A DNA stretch of 64,000 nucleotides from assembly GCF_009711525.1 (NCBI RefSeq), contig NZ_SMLV01000433.1, positions 1-64,000 of the forward strand, read 5' to 3'. A program made the position numbers and the translations under genes. The stretch is from Fulvivirga lutimaris. Its GTDB lineage: Bacteria > Bacteroidota > Bacteroidia > Cytophagales > Cyclobacteriaceae. Under the pieces are notes generated by a model. That model did no database searches, was not told where the DNA came from, and worked only from the letters and a program-made list of their open reading frames with translations. Positions within the stretch are counted from its first letter, which is position 1, and the number at the start of each line of letters is the position of its first letter. Shown here in pieces: positions 61,859-64,000 of the stretch.

Positions 61859-63098
61859 GCTGCATTTTTGATTTATAGTGAATTACCGAGCAGTTCTTTT
61901 CGTCAAGTATTTCTTTGCTCAATTTGTGAATGCCTTCAACGGTGACACTCTGAATTTTTTCTGATTCTTTGTTGATGTTGGAAGTATCACCAGAAAGCGC
62001 TGAGAATGCCAGGTTCATGGCTCTATTCAAAACTTCAATTTCAGAAAATACATGCGTTGATTCGGCCTGATTTTTTACCTTGTTCAGCTCTGCCTCTTCA
62101 GTTCCTTTATTTATAAATTCTTTTATTACCTTCCATACTGCCTTTTCTCCATCTTCAAGTGAACATCCATCTGACATTTTCCCACTAATAATGAGCAAAC
62201 CAGGATCAAGTGAACCAGTAACATATGCATTAATGGAGCTAAATAATTTTTGCTCTCTGACCAACTCAACATATAATCTGGAGGATTTTTCTCTGCCAAG
62301 AATATCGCTCATCAGATCGCAGGTATTATAATCGTCTTCAAACTTTGCAGGCATGTGGAAGGCCATATAAAGCATGTCTGACGGCACATCTGCCTCTATA
62401 ACTTCAAACTTCTTTTTTTTCTGCTTAGGCTCTACAGGGATTTTTCTCTCAAATGATTCTCCAGCTGGTATTGGCCCAAACCATTTTTCTGCCAATGACT
62501 TTACCTCATCAACTTTCACATTACCAGATAATACTAAAATGGCATTATTTGGATTGTAGTATTTCTTATAAAATGCCTTTACATCTTCCATTGTGGCATC
62601 TTCAATATGACCTATTTCCTTACCAATAGTTGCCCATTGATAGGAATGTTTGTCATAGGCAAGAGGCCTTAACTTAAGCCAAAGATCACCATAGGGTTGA
62701 TTCAAATAGCGTTGCTTAAATTCTTCAATAACCACACTTCTTTGTACTTCCAGTACATTGGTGCTAAAAGGAAGGCCTAACATTCTGTCTGATTCCAACC
62801 AAAAAGCAGCCTCAATATTCTGGTATGGTAGCGTCATATAATAGTTGGTGATATCAGGGCTGGTGAAGGCATTGTTTTCACCACCTACTGCCTGCAATGC
62901 CTCGTCAAAATTCTCGACATTAATAGAGCCACCAAACATCAGATGTTCAAAGAGGTGTGCAAAACCTGTCCTGTTTGGATCCTCATCACGGGATCCAACT
63001 TTATAAAGAATATTTAAAACTGCTATTTGTACCGTTGGGTCTTCATGCACAACAACATGCAGACCATTATCGAGAGTAAATTCCTGAAATTCTATCAT
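61848..63098 (-). CDS. M16-family zinc metallopeptidase
   Basis: A 416-residue peptidase of the processing-peptidase/pitrilysin family. The inverted zinc motif H48-L-F-E51-H52 (HLFEHLMFGG) is intact, and the downstream Glu ligand is expected in the EFKQRYLNQPYG region, as in other M16 members. One N-terminal and one C-terminal half-domain are present. There is no signal peptide, so it may act in the cytoplasm, or its export signal is missing. It heads the unit M16-ispF-mnmD. A TATTTTTG element lies nine bases upstream of the ATG at 63098. Confidence 0.9.
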   Translation of the reverse strand: MIEFQEFTLDNGLHVVVHEDPTVQIAVLNILYKVGSRDEDPNRTGFAHLFEHLMFGGSINVENFDEALQAVGGENNAFTSPDITNYYMTLPYQNIEAAFWLESDRMLGLPFSTNVLEVQRSVVIEEFKQRYLNQPYGDLWLKLRPLAYDKHSYQWATIGKEIGHIEDATMEDVKAFYKKYYNPNNAILVLSGNVKVDEVKSLAEKWFGPIPAGESFERKIPVEPKQKKKKFEVIEADVPSDMLYMAFHMPAKFEDDYNTCDLMSDILGREKSSRLYVELVREQKLFSSINAYVTGSLDPGLLIISGKMSDGCSLEDGEKAVWKVIKEFINKGTEEAELNKVKNQAESTHVFSEIEVLNRAMNLAFSALSGDTSNINKESEKIQSVTVEGIHKLSKEILDEKNCSVIHYKSKMQHEN

Positions 63099-63106
63099 TT
63101 ATGTTT

Positions 63107-63114
63107 CAAAAATA
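63107..63114 (-). promoter_or_regulatory. TATTTTTG -7 element before the M16 peptidase gene
   Basis: An exact TAnnTTTG match on the minus strand, 8 bases from the ATG. No TTG partner is seen at the proper distance. It shares the 78-base divergent gap with the promoter-like element of the E1 gene. Confidence 0.35.
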
Positions 63115-63129
63115 AATATATCCCATCAC

Positions 63130-63159
63130 TTTGCTGATACCCTCAATGCAGTAATTTTG
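63130..63159 (+). promoter_or_regulatory. TTTG-N18-TAATTTTG promoter of the E1 dehydrogenase gene
   Basis: TTTG at 63130-63133, an 18-base spacer, and an exact TAnnTTTG (63152-63159). The ATG is at 63177, 17 bases after the -7 element. Both elements and the spacer fit the Bacteroidota primary sigma consensus, making this one of the best-supported promoters in the window. Confidence 0.6.
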
Positions 63160-63176
63160 CCTCCAAATTTTTTATC

Positions 63177-64000
63177 ATGCAGTTCGACCGAAAGAAACAT
63201 TCCAAAGAAGTACTTATTCAGTTATATGAAGGCTTATTAAGGCCCAGAATGATTGAAGAGAAAATGCTGATTCTATTAAGACAAGGTAGGATCAGTAAAT
63301 GGTTTTCAGGAATCGGTCAGGAGGCAATATCAGTAGGAGCTACTCATGCGTTAGAGGCTGACGAGTATATATTGCCTATGCATAGAAACCTGGGTGTTTT
63401 TACATCAAGGAACGTGCCTTACAACAGGCTATTTGCCCAATTTCAGGGTAAGTTGTCGGGCTTTTCTAATGGCAGAGATAGGTCTTTTCACTTTGGAACT
63501 AACGAATATCATTTGGTGGGAATGATCTCTCACCTTGGGCCTCAATTGGCTGTTGCTGATGGCATAGCGCTGGCTAATCAAATTGCTGGAGATAAAAAAG
63601 CCACACTGGTTTTTACGGGTGATGGAGGAGCAAGTGAAGGAGATTTCCATGAGGCACTTAATGTTGCTGCTGTGTGGGATTTGCCAGTAATTTTTGTAGT
63701 TGAAAACAATGGCTATGGCTTGTCAACACCTAGTAATCAGCAATTTAAATTTGAGAATTTCATTGATAAAGGACCTGGTTATGGAATTGATGCTGTAAAA
63801 ATTGATGGTAATAATGTTCTGGAAGTTTATAATACCATTTCACAGTTGGCTTCAAATATTAGAAAGAAGCCAAGGCCGGTTTTAGTTGAAGCCATGACAT
63901 TCAGAATGCGTGGACATGAAGAGGCATCAGGAACTAAATACGTGCCTAAAGAACTAATGGAAAAATGGGCAATGAAAGACCCGTTAGAAAATTATGAGTC
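63177..64000 (+). CDS. 2-oxoacid dehydrogenase E1 component (branched-chain type), 3' end cut
   Basis: The frame begins at ATG 63177 (MQFDRKKHSKEVLIQLYEGL) and stays open to the window end, giving about 274 residues. It carries the alpha-subunit E1 features: WFSGIGQEAISVGATHAL, SHLGPQLAVADGIALAN, the thiamine-diphosphate motif GDGGASEGDFHEALN through VENNGYGLSTP, and FRMRGHEEASGTKY. These place it among the 2-oxoisovalerate (branched-chain) dehydrogenase E1 proteins. In Bacteroidota the alpha and beta halves are often fused into one protein of about 660 residues, but the cut does not show this. The gene is divergent from the M16 gene. Confidence 0.88.
   Translation, partial: MQFDRKKHSKEVLIQLYEGLLRPRMIEEKMLILLRQGRISKWFSGIGQEAISVGATHALEADEYILPMHRNLGVFTSRNVPYNRLFAQFQGKLSGFSNGRDRSFHFGTNEYHLVGMISHLGPQLAVADGIALANQIAGDKKATLVFTGDGGASEGDFHEALNVAAVWDLPVIFVVENNGYGLSTPSNQQFKFENFIDKGPGYGIDAVKIDGNNVLEVYNTISQLASNIRKKPRPVLVEAMTFRMRGHEEASGTKYVPKELMEKWAMKDPLENYE

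Noticed and set aside
1-64000. Mobile elements, prophage, CRISPR or defence systems
   Set aside because: I looked for transposase-, integrase- and Cas-like sequences, regular spaced repeats and tRNA-flanked insertions, and saw none. Base composition and coding style look even through the window.

Overview
This window looks like chromosomal DNA of a marine or soil Bacteroidota bacterium, most likely order Cytophagales. The evidence is low G+C content, a PorU-type C25 peptidase, two cell-surface proteins with type IX secretion (T9SS) C-terminal sorting domains, a TonB-dependent receptor paired with a DUF4249 lipoprotein, a DUF4295 gene beside rpmB/rpmG, the DUF6452/DUF6048 pair, and several exact TAnnTTTG promoter elements next to gene starts. 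The genus cannot be fixed from the sequence alone. About 50 protein genes are supported. I saw no rRNA, tRNA, CRISPR array, insertion sequence, prophage or recognisable defence island, so this is an ordinary core and accessory chromosome segment.

Layout. 1-4773 (minus): porU, cut by the left edge, then pssA and an MBL-fold hydrolase. 4839-10144 (plus): an FAD oxidoreductase, a large predicted fusion of a peptidase-MA-like domain, a TolB-like propeller and an outer-membrane barrel, and yicC. 10146-11426 (minus): murF. 11525-14914 (plus): an overlapping three-gene unit of a T9SS-exported FG-GAP protein, an unknown protein and a TolB-like lipoprotein. 14911-18593 (minus): a hemerythrin protein, ruvX, def, a methionine/glutamine aminotransferase and an omega-amidase. 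18759-21546 (plus): a C-terminal processing protease and homogentisate dioxygenase.

21585-31296 is a complete L-arabinose locus. A NrtR/AraR-type regulator with a dead Nudix box is divergent from a GH127 beta-L-arabinofuranosidase lipoprotein, araB, araD, araA, an aldose epimerase lipoprotein and a sodium:sugar symporter. Together they release arabinose from oligosaccharides, take it up and convert it to xylulose 5-phosphate. A HAD phosphatase/mutase follows.

32104-44208 holds an ABC-type permease, rmuC, an Lrp regulator divergent from a methionine gamma-lyase-like enzyme across a palindrome-rich region, hemB, a geranylgeranyl-reductase-family flavoprotein, ornithine aminotransferase, and the rpmB-rpmG-DUF4295-ftsY ribosome/SRP cluster. 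44364-49499 encodes a 1711-residue modular surface protein (leucine-rich-repeat/Ig modules around a VCBS-UnbV core). A 306-base gap follows with two hairpins and a possible 22-residue hydrophobic peptide.

49806-54550 carries DUF6048/DUF6452, rimO, bshC and 5-formyl-THF cyclo-ligase. 54528-60633 (minus) is a TonB receptor, DUF4249 lipoprotein and MG2/plug-like protein operon. 60690-63098 (minus) carries an M16 protease, ispF and mnmD. 63177 onwards is the start of a branched-chain-type 2-oxoacid dehydrogenase E1 gene cut by the right edge.

The genome is tightly packed. Eight convergent gene pairs meet with overlaps or gaps of at most 46 bases and no visible hairpin terminator. The most unusual items are the internally duplicated mosaic surface protein, the peptidase-like/propeller/barrel fusion, the TonB-DUF4249-MG2 operon, the small hydrophobic ORF inside a hairpin, and orphan coding-like fragments in two intergenic gaps.
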